Below, in pieces: positions 8,783 through 18,224 of a DNA stretch of 64,000 nucleotides. Both the position numbers and the translations under genes were made by a program. The stretch's first letter is position 1; each line of letters begins with the position of its first letter. The stretch is from assembly GCF_001189915.1 (NCBI RefSeq), contig NZ_LFLS01000027.1, positions 1 to 64,000 on the forward strand, written 5' to 3'. Source of the DNA: Herbaspirillum autotrophicum. GTDB lineage: Bacteria; Pseudomonadota; Gammaproteobacteria; Burkholderiales; Burkholderiaceae_D. The notes below the pieces were generated by a model. That model saw nothing but the letters and a program-made list of their open reading frames with translations. It was not told the DNA's origin and did no database searches.

Positions 8783-9226
8783 CTAATGCCGGTGCAGAAT
8801 CGCTTTCAGGAAAAGCTTGAAATCCTTTTCCAGATCCGCGCCAAAATCTTGTCTGGCCACACCGCGAAATTCCAGCGGCTCCAGCAACGGATCGATGGCA
8901 CCGATGGTGCGAGTGGCGCTGCCCAAAGCATCAAATTTGATGGAGTAGGAATAATCGGGATTCGTCACCAGATCCGGATTGTTTGCATGCCGCCGGAGAC
9001 GAAAACTCAGGCTCAGGTACGCCGGCTTTTGGTTATCTTCGCTCAATTCACCGGCCCACCAATCGGCGGCCTGCAATTCGACCCGCAATGCGGCAACCGT
9101 CTTCTTTACCGTGTCAACGGCTCTGGATGTGATCATGTCAAAATCCTCCAGCGCTTGCCAGGCGTCATCCTCTGCTGCTTGTTTCTCCAGCGCTATCTCG
9201 CGTATCGCCTCATCAAGTATGCCCAT
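8783..9226 (-). CDS. Hypothetical protein
   Basis: A 147-residue predicted cytosolic protein. The N-terminal 60 residues are acidic and helical (EIALEKQAAEDDAWQ). The C-terminal part alternates short strands and ends in a helical DLEKDFKLFLKAIL segment. There is no signal peptide, membrane helix or recognised catalytic motif. It is a single gene with a credible ATG start and composition like its neighbours. Function unknown. Confidence 0.65.
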   Translation of the reverse strand: MGILDEAIREIALEKQAAEDDAWQALEDFDMITSRAVDTVKKTVAALRVELQAADWWAGELSEDNQKPAYLSLSFRLRRHANNPDLVTNPDYSYSIKFDALGSATRTIGAIDPLLEPLEFRGVARQDFGADLEKDFKLFLKAILHRH

Positions 9227-9421
9227 GGTTCGTTTTTCCCTTTATCGAAGAGGGAATGGTAGCTGACAAGCACCGCATATTCCCGAAAATTTATTGGCCG
9301 GGGCGAACGCGGCGCTGCCGGCAGGTGCCGTTCAACGGCGGCGAACGGCAGTTTGAAGCGACTGATCTTGTCCATCGGACAAGAAAATATCGCCGCGATG
9401 CACCATTTCCCCCGGCGGCGA

Positions 9422-9446
9422 CTGACAACACCGGCGACGGTGTCAG
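9422..9446 (+). promoter_or_regulatory. Hairpin with GCGA (GNRA) tetraloop
   Basis: The arms CTGAC-ACCG and CGGTGTCAG form a nine-pair stem with a three-base bulge, closed by a GCGA loop, a GNRA-type tetraloop. It abuts a second hairpin. The pair lies about 210 bases upstream of the autotransporter start. Confidence 0.45.
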
Positions 9447-9483
9447 CGGTTGCCTGTAGCGTGTTTGTGCTACAGACAACCGC
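9446..9483 (+). promoter_or_regulatory. 15-bp inverted repeat upstream of the autotransporter
   Basis: The arms GCGGTTGCCTGTAGC and GCTACAGACAACCGC match at 14 of 15 positions around the loop GTGTTTGT. No T-tract follows, so it is not a standard terminator. It could be a protein-binding palindrome or part of a structured leader. Confidence 0.5.
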
Positions 9484-9692
9484 GGCACAAACTCATATAC
9501 TCGCGTGACTTCAAAAAGCGGGCATGGTCACCGGCAATGATCAATCGGGCTGCATGCCGCCGGCAGTCGGCAACGTCACTCGCAATATCAACAACGGCGG
9601 CTGGATCGGGTAACGCAACAGAAACAGCCGTGCGCTGAATAAAAATCGGATATCTGCTCCAGAACAAATTGCACGTCATCCAGGGGGAATGC

Positions 9693-12600
9693 ATGTTTCA
9701 ACTCAACCATCAGGGCGACACGCGCCGGTTTTGCCGATTGCAGCCGACGTCCTCGTGGCGGCGTGCAGGCGATATCGCTGCGGGTTCTTTCCGCGCTGTC
9801 CGTGCCGTGCGCACCGTATTGCCGGCGCTCGTTGCAATGACCGCCGCACTGATGGTGATGCTGTTGTCTGCCTGGTTCAGTGCGGCCTGGGCCGGGGTTT
9901 CTCCTTGCGGCACCATCAATGCCAGCGTCGCCGCAGGGCAGCAGGTGCAGATCGTGTTCAATATCGGCGGCTGTTCGAGATTCGGCTGGGACGGCATTCT
10001 TGTCTATCCCGCCAACGGCATTATCGTTGCGGCGAATCCGTCAGAGGGCGACACCAACACCTACATCATCTATTCCAACAGCGGCAACGGTCAGCTCACG
10101 GATACCTTTACTGCCAAGGACGAGAGCAATAATGAGATGACCTTCAACATCACGATTGCCGCACCGACGTCGCCGCTGACGATCTCGCCGACGGCATCCG
10201 CTAATCCGACCGTCGCCCAAAATTTTTCGCAGCAAATGACCACCACCGGCGGCACCGCGCCGTATACCTATGCGCTGGTTGCCGGCTCATTGCCGAACGC
10301 CGTGACGATGAATGCCGCCGGTACTTTTTCGGGGATACCGATTACGCGTGGCACTTACAATTTCACGGTGCAGGTCACTGACGCGTCGGTGCCGCCGAAC
10401 ATACTCACCAAGCAGTATCAGTTGACGGTCGGGGCGGCGACGCTGACCACCACGCCGGCATCGCTTCCCAACGGCATGGTCAATACCTCGTACTCGCAGC
10501 AACTGAGTACCAGCGGCGGCATCGCGCCATACAGCTATGTGGTGGACAACGGCGCCAGCTTGCCGACCGGGCTGTCGCTGAGCAACACCGGCCTGATTAC
10601 CGGCACGCCGACAACCGCCGGCACCAAATCCTTTACCATCATCGTGACCGACAGCACCGGCGTTATGGCGACAGTCAATCAGGCGGCTTACAGCATGATC
10701 GTCGACCCGCCGCCGCCGCCACCGGTGGCTGGCGCGGTCAGCCTGAGCATACCGTACAACAGCAGCCTGAACCCGGTGACGCTGTCGCTCAGTGGCGGTA
10801 CCGCCACTTCGGTGGCAGTTGCCGGGGCACCATCGCACGGCACCACCAGCGTCAGCGGTACCACCATCAAGTACACGCCGACTGCCGGTTATAACGGCCC
10901 GGATGCGTTTACCTACACCGCCACCAATGCCGGTGGCACCTCGGCGCCGGCATCGGTGAATCTCACGGTTACTACGCCCGTGATCACCGTCTCGCCCGCC
11001 GGCACGGCGCTCAATGCGACGGGAGAGCAGCAGTACACTCAGGTATTCAGCGCCAGTGGCGGTACTGGTCCCTACACCTTTGCCCAGACCGGTGTCTTGC
11101 CTGTCGGCCTGAGTTTCAACAGCGCTACCAGAACCTTGTCGGGAACGCCGCTCCAGGGCGGAACCTATTCCGTCAAGATCACCGCGACAGATAGTTCCAC
11201 CGGCACGGCGGTGCCAGGCGCTCGCGATTACACACTGACGGTGACGAACCCCGTAATCCGCGTGTCGATTCCCGCGGCCACGCTGCAACGCGGTATGCCT
11301 GCTTCTCTGCAAGCGAGCGCCAGCGGTGGCGTGGGCCCTTACATGTATGCGGTCACCAGTGGTTCACTGCCGACCGGCTTGATCCTGGCCGCTGACGGCA
11401 GCATCACCGGTACGCCGACCGTAGCCGGCGCCTATTTCTTCGGAATCACCGCTGTGGACAGCAACGGTTTCACCGGCGTCCAGAACTTCGCCAGCAACGT
11501 CGGTGCCGGTGCGCCGGTGGCGAATCCGGTCGCCACTACGGTCGCTTACAGCACCGGTGCCGGCAGCGCCACGATTGCTGCATCTCTCGGTGGTGGCACG
11601 GCGACTTCGCTGACGGTCGGTACCGGTCCGTCGCACGGTACGGTCAGCGCGCTCAGTGCAGCGTTGTTCAGCTATACGCCGACGGCCGGTTATGCCGGGC
11701 CGGACGCGTTTACCTATACCGCCACCAATGCCGTCGGCACCTCTGGTTCCGCGACCGTGTCGATTACCGTGTCGCCGCCGGTGCTGACCATGGCTCCGCC
11801 CTCTGCGTTGTCGGCCACTGCCGGCATTGCGTACTCGCAGATCTTTACCGCCGGTGGCAGCGCCACAGCGTTCACCTACAGCATGAGCAACGGCAGCTTG
11901 CCGCTCGGGTTGAGTTTCAATGCCGGCACCGTATCGGGTACGCCAACGCAAGCCGGCACGTTCAATTTCACGATCCGGGCCGTCGACAGTTCTACCGGGG
12001 CCGGTGCGCCGTTCAATGTCTCGGTCAACTACACACTGACCGTCAGCCCGCCGTCGCTGGGTCTCTCGCCATCCGTGCTGACCACGCCCCAGGTCGGTAT
12101 CAGTTTCTCGCAGCAGCTCTCGACCGCCGGCGGCACCGCACCCTACACCTATACCGCGAACGGTACGTTGCCACCCGGCCTGGGTCTGTCCACCAGCGGG
12201 CTCATCAGTGGCACGCCAACTACCGCCGGCGCGTACACGTTTTCGGTGACGTCAACCGATGCCGGCAGCTTCAGCACGACAAACAGCTACAACGGCACGG
12301 TCGGTGCCGGCAAACCGGTGACCGCCAACAGTGCCTCCACGGTTGGCTACAGCAGCAGTGGCAACGGCATCAGTGCCTCGCTCAGCGGCGGTACGCCAAC
12401 CACACTGACCATTACGACGGCGGCGCTGCATGGCGCGGTGGCGACAGCCGGCATCAACGGTTTTACCTATACGCCGACGGCAGGCTACAGTGGCACCGAT
12501 ACTTTCAGCTACACAGCGACCAATGCCATTGGCACCTCGAACCCGGCGACCATCATCGTCACCATCAGCGCCCCGACCCTGGTTATCACACCGTCGACCA

Positions 12601-14870
12601 CATGGAGCGCAGTGCAGGGCGCAAATTACAGCCAGACACTGACCTGGAGCGGGGGCAATGCGCCGTATACCGCGATCACCGTGACGGGTCTGCCGAGCGG
12701 CCTGACATACACCACGAGCACCACCAGTGCGACCATCTCCGGTACGCCAACGCAGAACGGCAGTTTCTCCGTGACGGCATCGGCCACCGACAGCAGCACG
12801 CCGACGCCGTTCATCAAAACGCAAACATTCACGCTCACGGCAGGGCAGGCGATTCCGGTCGTGGTCGCTGACAGCGTCAGTACCAATGCCAACCAGGCGG
12901 TGACGGTGCCGGTGACCAGCAATGACAGCGGCGCCATCACCAGCATCGTCGTGATCACTGCGCCGGCACACGGCACGGCAGTGGTCAGCGGCCTGAACGT
13001 GCTCTACACGCCGGCCGCCAATTATTTCGGCAGTGACAGTTTCACTTACGCCGCAACCGGTCCCGGCGGCACCTCGGCTCCTGCCACCGTCAGCGTCACT
13101 GTCGCCGCTCTGGCAGTACCGACCTCGGCGCCGCAAAGTGCCAGCGTCGCGCCGGGCCAGTCGGTGACACTGCACGTCGGCGCTGCTGCGGCCAACGGCC
13201 CGATCACTGCGGTGACCTTGTTCAGCGCACCGGCCTCGGGCAGTGTCGCAGTCAATGGCACTGACATTGTCTACACCGCCGTCAACGGTTTCAGCGGCAA
13301 CGTGCAATTTACATATGCGGTGTCGAACGTATTTGGCCCGTCAGCCGCCATCACGGCCACGGTCCGCGTCGGCATAGTGCCGGTGGCGCTCAACCAGAGT
13401 GTGTCCGGCGCGGCCGGCGCTGCGGTGGCGGTCGATCTGATGGCCGGCGCCAGCGGCGGACCGTTCACCGCTGCGACCCTCGGCGTGCTCAACCCTGCGG
13501 CTGCCGGCACCGTCGCCATTGTCAATGCCGGCAGTCCTTCTTACCGGTTGAACTTCACGCCGGCAGCAGCGTTTTCCGGTGTGGCGACGGTGACCTACAC
13601 GCTGAGCAATGCGTCGGGGCAATCGATGGCGGCGACTGTCACCATCACTATCGGCGCCCGCATCAATGCGACCAATGATGTTCAGGTCAAAGGCATCGTG
13701 GCGGCCCACGCCCAGAGTGCCAGCCGTTTCGCGACCGCGCAGTTGGGCAACTTCAGTCGCCGCCTTGAGAGCTTGCACGGATCCGGCTGGGCTCAGTCCA
13801 GTTTTGGTCTGGGATTTTCACAGCCGGCCACGCCTGTCAAACCGCTGCTGGCGCAATGGAGCGACGACGAAGTGGATCGCGTGGCCGGTTCACCGTTGCA
13901 GGCAGGCATGCGCAAAGTGGGCTGGCCGCTGTTGAGCCAGGCCGGGAAAACCGGTACCAGAGCGTCGGCAAGCAATAGCCAGGACCTGGCCGCGTTGCCG
14001 GAATTGCCGGCCAAGTCAGAACAGGAAAAACAAGAGTTGTCGCTATGGATCGCCGGCACGGTCGACTTTGGTCAACGCAATGCCAATGGCCAGCAGGAAG
14101 GTTTCCGCTTCACCACCAACGGCGTCAGCATGGGTGCCGATTATCGCCTCAGCGATCAGCTCACGATCGGCGTCGGCACCGGCTATAGCCGGGATCGCAG
14201 CGACATCGGCGACAGCGGCAGCAAGAGCATCGGGCAGAGTATGGTAGCAGCGGTCTACGGCAGTGTGCGACCGACACCGGACATCTTCATCGACGGCATG
14301 CTCGGCTACGGTGCATTGAACTTCGACTCGACCCGCTACATCACCGGCGACGGCAGTTTCGCTACCGGCCAGCGCCACGGCCAGCAAGTGTTCGTGGCAC
14401 TGGCGGGCGGTTACGAATTCCGTGGCGAAAGCTGGATGTGGTCGCCCTATGGCAAGCTCGATCTGGCATCCACCACGCTGGGTCAATATACCGAAGCTGC
14501 CGCCGGCAACAATGCGCTGACGTACTTCAAGCAACAAGTGCGGACCACCAGCGGCACCTTCGGCCTGCGTACCGAGGGCCAGTATCTGAGCCGTTCCGGC
14601 ATGTGGACGCCGCGTGCGCGGGTGGAGTACCGCCGGCAATTTTCCGGGGCCGGCGAAGCAGGAATCTCGTATGCCGATCTGGCGTCGAAGAAAAAGGCCT
14701 ATGTGATCCGCTCGGACGACAGCTTCACCGGCAACTGGACCGCCGGCCTCGGCATGCGCTTGCTGATGTCGGGCGGCATGTCGCTGATCGTCGATTACAG
14801 CAGCAACCTCAACGTCGGTCAGGGACGCTATTCATCGATCCTGTTCGGGGTCAATGTGCCATTGCGTTAA
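9693..14870 (+). CDS. Autotransporter with tandem Ig-like (He_PIG and Big_9-like) passenger
   Basis: A 1725-residue surface protein. An unusually long signal region (hydrophobic core about residues 45-70) precedes a small Cys-containing domain. About thirteen Ig-like modules follow to residue ~1330: He_PIG type (GxLPxGLxLxxxGxxxGTP) alternating with Big_9-like modules (YTPTAGYxGxDxFTYTATN). A linker leads to a C-terminal autotransporter beta-barrel at about 1450-1725, ending VNVPLR. The ATG at 9693 is preceded by AGGGGGAA; an upstream TTG at 9669 is less likely. Family knowledge says the barrel inserts in the outer membrane and the passenger is displayed, probably for adhesion. Repetition makes many long antisense frames, none of which is real. 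Confidence 0.9.
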   Translation: MFQLNHQGDTRRFCRLQPTSSWRRAGDIAAGSFRAVRAVRTVLPALVAMTAALMVMLLSAWFSAAWAGVSPCGTINASVAAGQQVQIVFNIGGCSRFGWDGILVYPANGIIVAANPSEGDTNTYIIYSNSGNGQLTDTFTAKDESNNEMTFNITIAAPTSPLTISPTASANPTVAQNFSQQMTTTGGTAPYTYALVAGSLPNAVTMNAAGTFSGIPITRGTYNFTVQVTDASVPPNILTKQYQLTVGAATLTTTPASLPNGMVNTSYSQQLSTSGGIAPYSYVVDNGASLPTGLSLSNTGLITGTPTTAGTKSFTIIVTDSTGVMATVNQAAYSMIVDPPPPPPVAGAVSLSIPYNSSLNPVTLSLSGGTATSVAVAGAPSHGTTSVSGTTIKYTPTAGYNGPDAFTYTATNAGGTSAPASVNLTVTTPVITVSPAGTALNATGEQQYTQVFSASGGTGPYTFAQTGVLPVGLSFNSATRTLSGTPLQGGTYSVKITATDSSTGTAVPGARDYTLTVTNPVIRVSIPAATLQRGMPASLQASASGGVGPYMYAVTSGSLPTGLILAADGSITGTPTVAGAYFFGITAVDSNGFTGVQNFASNVGAGAPVANPVATTVAYSTGAGSATIAASLGGGTATSLTVGTGPSHGTVSALSAALFSYTPTAGYAGPDAFTYTATNAVGTSGSATVSITVSPPVLTMAPPSALSATAGIAYSQIFTAGGSATAFTYSMSNGSLPLGLSFNAGTVSGTPTQAGTFNFTIRAVDSSTGAGAPFNVSVNYTLTVSPPSLGLSPSVLTTPQVGISFSQQLSTAGGTAPYTYTANGTLPPGLGLSTSGLISGTPTTAGAYTFSVTSTDAGSFSTTNSYNGTVGAGKPVTANSASTVGYSSSGNGISASLSGGTPTTLTITTAALHGAVATAGINGFTYTPTAGYSGTDTFSYTATNAIGTSNPATIIVTISAPTLVITPSTTWSAVQGANYSQTLTWSGGNAPYTAITVTGLPSGLTYTTSTTSATISGTPTQNGSFSVTASATDSSTPTPFIKTQTFTLTAGQAIPVVVADSVSTNANQAVTVPVTSNDSGAITSIVVITAPAHGTAVVSGLNVLYTPAANYFGSDSFTYAATGPGGTSAPATVSVTVAALAVPTSAPQSASVAPGQSVTLHVGAAAANGPITAVTLFSAPASGSVAVNGTDIVYTAVNGFSGNVQFTYAVSNVFGPSAAITATVRVGIVPVALNQSVSGAAGAAVAVDLMAGASGGPFTAATLGVLNPAAAGTVAIVNAGSPSYRLNFTPAAAFSGVATVTYTLSNASGQSMAATVTITIGARINATNDVQVKGIVAAHAQSASRFATAQLGNFSRRLESLHGSGWAQSSFGLGFSQPATPVKPLLAQWSDDEVDRVAGSPLQAGMRKVGWPLLSQAGKTGTRASASNSQDLAALPELPAKSEQEKQELSLWIAGTVDFGQRNANGQQEGFRFTTNGVSMGADYRLSDQLTIGVGTGYSRDRSDIGDSGSKSIGQSMVAAVYGSVRPTPDIFIDGMLGYGALNFDSTRYITGDGSFATGQRHGQQVFVALAGGYEFRGESWMWSPYGKLDLASTTLGQYTEAAAGNNALTYFKQQVRTTSGTFGLRTEGQYLSRSGMWTPRARVEYRRQFSGAGEAGISYADLASKKKAYVIRSDDSFTGNWTAGLGMRLLMSGGMSLIVDYSSNLNVGQGRYSSILFGVNVPLR

Positions 14871-14879
14871 CGGGCACAT

Positions 14880-14912
14880 CGCTGGCCGTTGCCGATGGTG
14901 CAGCGGCCAGCG
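14880..14912. terminator. Bidirectional terminator-like hairpin between convergent genes
   Basis: The arms CGCTGGCCGTTGC and GCAGCGGCCAGCG pair over 13 positions with one G:U, around a seven-base loop. It lies between the ends of the autotransporter and the pcaC-pcaD fusion. No clear U-tract on either side. Confidence 0.5.
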
Positions 14913-14916
14913 CAGA

Positions 14917-16179
14917 TCACAAGGTCTGCATGAAGGCCTTGACGCAATCGGCAAATGCGCGCGGCTGTTCAATCGCGCTCAGGTGCGAGGCGTCGGCCAG
15001 CACTTCCAGGCGGGCACCGGGAATGGTATCGGCTAGCAATTGCGCCATCGCAACCGGCGTGCCCTGGTCGAGGGCACCGGCGATCACCAGTGTGGTGGCC
15101 TTGATGGCGCCGATTCTGGCCGTGGTGTCGACGTTGCCGACCGCATGGCAGCAACCCATGTAGCCGTCGGCGTCGGTGCTGGTCAGGCGCTCGCGGAAGC
15201 GGCCCACGGTCGCGGCTTTCTCGCTGCGGAACTGGTCGTTGAAGTAGCGTCCCATGACGGCATCGGCCACTGCTTCGATGCCGTCTTCGCGCACCGTGGC
15301 AATGCGTTGACGCCAGGCTTCGCGTGCGGCTTCGGGATAGGCTGAAGTCGAGTTGGCAATCACCAGGGCATTGATCAGTGACGGATGGCGGATCGCCAGT
15401 TCCTGACCAACCATGCCGCCCATCGACAAGCCGATCCACAGCACCGGGCCGGTATCCAGTTCGCGCAGCAGTCGCGCAGCATCGTCGGCCAGATCGGCGA
15501 TCTCATACAAGCCGGCGGGGGCATCTGAACTGCCATGTCCGCGCTGGTCGTAAGTGACCACGCGGCAATCGGCGGCCAGTTCATTGGCCAGGCTGTCCCA
15601 CATCGTCAGATCGCAACCGAGCGCATGGCTCAGCACAATCGTGTGACGCGGGATTTTGCCATTGCGCGGGGCGCGCACGCTGTAATGCAGGGCGGGCTTG
15701 CCGCTGCTGCGGTATTCGCGGCCAATGCCGGGATGGCTGGTCAGTGTCGGCGCCAGCGGCGTCACGGTATAGCCGATCTGTTCCCCGACTTCGCGCAGGA
15801 TTTGTTGCGCATGCGTGAAGGCGGTATTGCCGGCCGGGACGCCGGCATAGATCGCGGACTGGATCAGCACTTCTTTCATTTCATCCGGCGTCAGGCGCGT
15901 TTCGGCATCACCGAGCAAACCGGCGCGCACATGCAATTCGAATTCTTCCCAGCGCCCCAGCGCAATCGTGATCGCCAGCACGATGATGCGGCGGGTCTTT
16001 GGTTCGAGTCCGGGACGGCCCCAGATTTCATTCCAGGCAAAGCGCGTGATCAGATGTTGGAATTCGGCATTGAAGTTGGTGGCGTTGGCCACCGACCGGT
16101 CTACCCAGGCGTCGCCCAGCACTGCCCGGCGATTGCGCATGCCGCGTTCGAAGTCATGGTCGAGAGGATCGTAGCTCAT
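14917..16179 (-). CDS. pcaCD: Fused 4-carboxymuconolactone decarboxylase / 3-oxoadipate enol-lactonase (PcaC-PcaD order)
   Basis: A 420-residue bifunctional enzyme of the protocatechuate branch. Residues ~1-135 are a carboxymuconolactone decarboxylase domain (GRPGLEPKTRRIIVL, then the HVRAGL region). Residues ~155-420 are an alpha/beta hydrolase with the nucleophile elbow GLSMGG and a C-terminal His in ADASHL. It converts 4-carboxymuconolactone to 3-oxoadipate enol-lactone and then to 3-oxoadipate. The well-known actinobacterial PcaL fusion has the opposite order (lactonase first). It is the last gene of pcaHGB-pcaCD, 26 bases after pcaB. Confidence 0.93.
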   Translation of the reverse strand: MSYDPLDHDFERGMRNRRAVLGDAWVDRSVANATNFNAEFQHLITRFAWNEIWGRPGLEPKTRRIIVLAITIALGRWEEFELHVRAGLLGDAETRLTPDEMKEVLIQSAIYAGVPAGNTAFTHAQQILREVGEQIGYTVTPLAPTLTSHPGIGREYRSSGKPALHYSVRAPRNGKIPRHTIVLSHALGCDLTMWDSLANELAADCRVVTYDQRGHGSSDAPAGLYEIADLADDAARLLRELDTGPVLWIGLSMGGMVGQELAIRHPSLINALVIANSTSAYPEAAREAWRQRIATVREDGIEAVADAVMGRYFNDQFRSEKAATVGRFRERLTSTDADGYMGCCHAVGNVDTTARIGAIKATTLVIAGALDQGTPVAMAQLLADTIPGARLEVLADASHLSAIEQPRAFADCVKAFMQTL

Positions 16180-16205
16180 GTAAGTACTCGCAAGAAGGTA
16201 AGTGG

Positions 16206-17594
16206 TTACGGTGCAGAGGCCGCGTCGAGTGCGGCAATCTGTTGCTGCAGTTGTTGCAATTGCGTGTGCGCCAGTGCTTGCGCCGGTGCGGTGGCGGCCA
16301 CTGCATCAAACAGGCGGCGCAGTTGTGTCATGTCGATGGCGGTATGCAAGGCCGCATCGGCTTCCACCGCCGCGCCCAGCACATCGGCCAGTTGCCGGCC
16401 GCTGGCCACGGTTTGCTGTGTCAGTTGTTCCAGCAGGGCATGGGCGCGCGGGCGGCCGATGCTGGCTGCCAGATAAATCGAGGCGGCTTCGGCAAACACC
16501 AGACCTTGCAAGCTGTCGATATTGCGCTGCATGCGCACGCTGTCGATATGCAAACCGGCAAAGGCTTCGTTGAGTGCGCTCAGTGCACCGTGGGCACTCA
16601 AGAACAAGGCAGGCCATTCTGCCAGCTCGGCTTGCCAGTTGCCGAGGCCGCGCTCATGTTGCTGGCCCATGCTGGCGAGCAGGGCCGCAGCCTGATGCGG
16701 CGTGCGGGTGGCGGCGGCCAGCGCGATCATGGCCGATACCGGATTGCGTTTGTGCGGCATGGCTGATGAGCCGCCACGGCCATTGCCGGAAGGTTCCGCC
16801 AGTTCGGCGATTTCACCTTGCGCCATCAGGCTGAGGTCGGTTGCCAGTTTGCCGAGACTGCCCACCAGCACGGCAACTTCCATGCCGAGCCGGACCCATT
16901 CGTCGCGCTGGGTATGCCAGGCGGCATCGGCGGCCTTGATGTCGAGCTGCTGCGCCATGCGTGCCGCCACTGCCGGGCCGGCGCTGCCCATCACCGCCAG
17001 CGTGCCGACGGCGCCACCCAATTGCAATTGCAAGGCGCGCGCGCTGACGGTACGCAACTGACTGCGGGCGCGCACCAGCGGCGCCAGCCAGCCGGTCAGC
17101 TTGAAGCCGAAACTGGTGACTTGCGCCGGTTGCATCAAGGTACGTGCCAACACCGGTGTCGCCAGATGGGTCTGCGCCAGTCGCAGCAAATGTGCGCTGA
17201 GGCTGCCCAAGTCGCGATCGATCAGGCGCAAGGCATCACGCGTGACCAGCACCATGGCGGTATCGATGACGTCTTGACTGGTGCTGCCCCAATGGACATG
17301 CGTGGCTGATTCTTCACTGTAGAGGGCGACCGTTTTGGTCAGTTCCTTGACCAGCGGAATTGCCAGGCTGCCGGCGCGGCGGCCGGCATGAATGATGGCG
17401 GGGATATCGTACAACTGCGCATTGCAGACGCTGGCGATGGTGCGCGCGGCGGCTTCCGGGATGATCTGTTCGGCGGCTTGCGCCTGTGCCAGTGCGTCTT
17501 CAAAACGAAACATCGCCTGCACCACCGAGGCATCGTCAAATACCGCGATCATGTCAGGCGTACTGAGAAAACTGTCGAATAGGGAAACGCTCAC
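16206..17594 (-). CDS. pcaB: 3-carboxy-cis,cis-muconate cycloisomerase
   Basis: A 462-residue member of the fumarase/aspartase superfamily. It carries the superfamily signature GSSAMPHKRNP (about residue 280) and the N-terminal THVHWGSTSQDV region that supplies catalytic residues. It cyclises 3-carboxy-cis,cis-muconate to 4-carboxymuconolactone. Translation starts at a GTG. Length is as expected for bacterial PcaB. It lies 86 bases after pcaG, with a hairpin in the gap, and 26 bases before the pcaC-pcaD fusion that uses its product. Confidence 0.95.
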   Translation of the reverse strand: MSVSLFDSFLSTPDMIAVFDDASVVQAMFRFEDALAQAQAAEQIIPEAAARTIASVCNAQLYDIPAIIHAGRRAGSLAIPLVKELTKTVALYSEESATHVHWGSTSQDVIDTAMVLVTRDALRLIDRDLGSLSAHLLRLAQTHLATPVLARTLMQPAQVTSFGFKLTGWLAPLVRARSQLRTVSARALQLQLGGAVGTLAVMGSAGPAVAARMAQQLDIKAADAAWHTQRDEWVRLGMEVAVLVGSLGKLATDLSLMAQGEIAELAEPSGNGRGGSSAMPHKRNPVSAMIALAAATRTPHQAAALLASMGQQHERGLGNWQAELAEWPALFLSAHGALSALNEAFAGLHIDSVRMQRNIDSLQGLVFAEAASIYLAASIGRPRAHALLEQLTQQTVASGRQLADVLGAAVEADAALHTAIDMTQLRRLFDAVAATAPAQALAHTQLQQLQQQIAALDAASAP

Positions 17595-17632
17595 GGTAGT
17601 CTCATTAGTCAGGGTAAATAAGAAAGCAAGAC

Positions 17633-17662
17633 GCCTGCGACACCGGTTTCGATGTCACAGGC
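17633..17662 (-). terminator. Hairpin between pcaG and pcaB
   Basis: The arms GCCTGCGACA and TGTCACAGGC pair over 9-10 positions. On the minus (coding) strand it is followed by a T-rich stretch, GTCTTGCTTTCTTA. It may act as a partial terminator or a processing/stability element inside the pca operon. Confidence 0.4.
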
Positions 17663-17680
17663 GCTGGCCGGCTGCTGCGT

Positions 17681-18199
17681 TCAGACGTAATCGAAGAATA
17701 CCGTTTCTGTGGCGCCTTGCATCCGGATATCCCATTGATAACTGCCATCGGCCTGCTTGCGGGCGATCAGGGTATCGCGCCGCTCGGCCGGCACCTGCGC
17801 CAGTATGGCCGATTGTGCCAGACCCTGGTCATCGTCGAGAAACACGGCCGTGAACTGATGCTTGATCAGGCCGCGCGCGAAGACCGTGACATACATCACC
17901 GGCTCGCCGGCGACGCTGGTTTGCGGCAGCGAAACATTGACGCTGAAACCGCCCTGATCGTTGGTCGGTACCCGCCGGAAGCCGGGCAGGGCATGACTGG
18001 CTTCCACCGTGTTGGCGGTCGGCAGCCAGGCTTCGATCCAGCCGTCGTTGATCGGTGTGTCGTCGCCGTCGAACAGGATGCCGCTGATGGTGACGGTCGA
18101 TGCCGTGCTGCTGACGGCGGCGGTGGCATCCACGCCCCAGTGCCATGCTTCATGCGGGAACGGGCCGATGGTTTGCGAGGTGGTAATTTTACTGGTCAT
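17681..18199 (-). CDS. pcaG: Protocatechuate 3,4-dioxygenase, alpha subunit
   Basis: A 172-residue, non-catalytic-iron subunit of the intradiol dioxygenase that cleaves protocatechuate to 3-carboxy-cis,cis-muconate. It opens with the family hallmark SQTIGPFPHEAW. The rest is the beta-sandwich shared with PcaH, but without the full Tyr-Tyr-His-His iron set. The ATG at 18199 is preceded by AAAGGAAA. It follows pcaH by 25 bases, the usual HG order, and the pair forms the mixed oligomer. Confidence 0.95.
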   Translation of the reverse strand: MTSKITTSQTIGPFPHEAWHWGVDATAAVSSTASTVTISGILFDGDDTPINDGWIEAWLPTANTVEASHALPGFRRVPTNDQGGFSVNVSLPQTSVAGEPVMYVTVFARGLIKHQFTAVFLDDDQGLAQSAILAQVPAERRDTLIARKQADGSYQWDIRMQGATETVFFDYV

Positions 18200-18224
18200 A
18201 TATTTTCCTTTGGCATGGACGGGA

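Larger units (their letters stand above)
9227..9692. other. Leader region of the autotransporter gene with paired stem-loops
   Basis: A 466-base divergent intergenic region. It carries two adjacent inverted repeats (9422-9446 and 9446-9483), listed separately, and must contain promoters for both flanking genes. No small gene is credible here. Confidence 0.5.

Noticed and set aside
10150-13660. Repeated blocks considered as a CRISPR or satellite array
   Set aside because: The repeats are coding, long (250-270 bases) and diverged, and follow Ig-like module boundaries.
10287-13778. Several long minus-strand open frames (195-351 codons) inside the autotransporter gene
   Set aside because: They are antisense shadows of a high-GC repetitive gene; composition is Arg/His-rich and no family motif appears.
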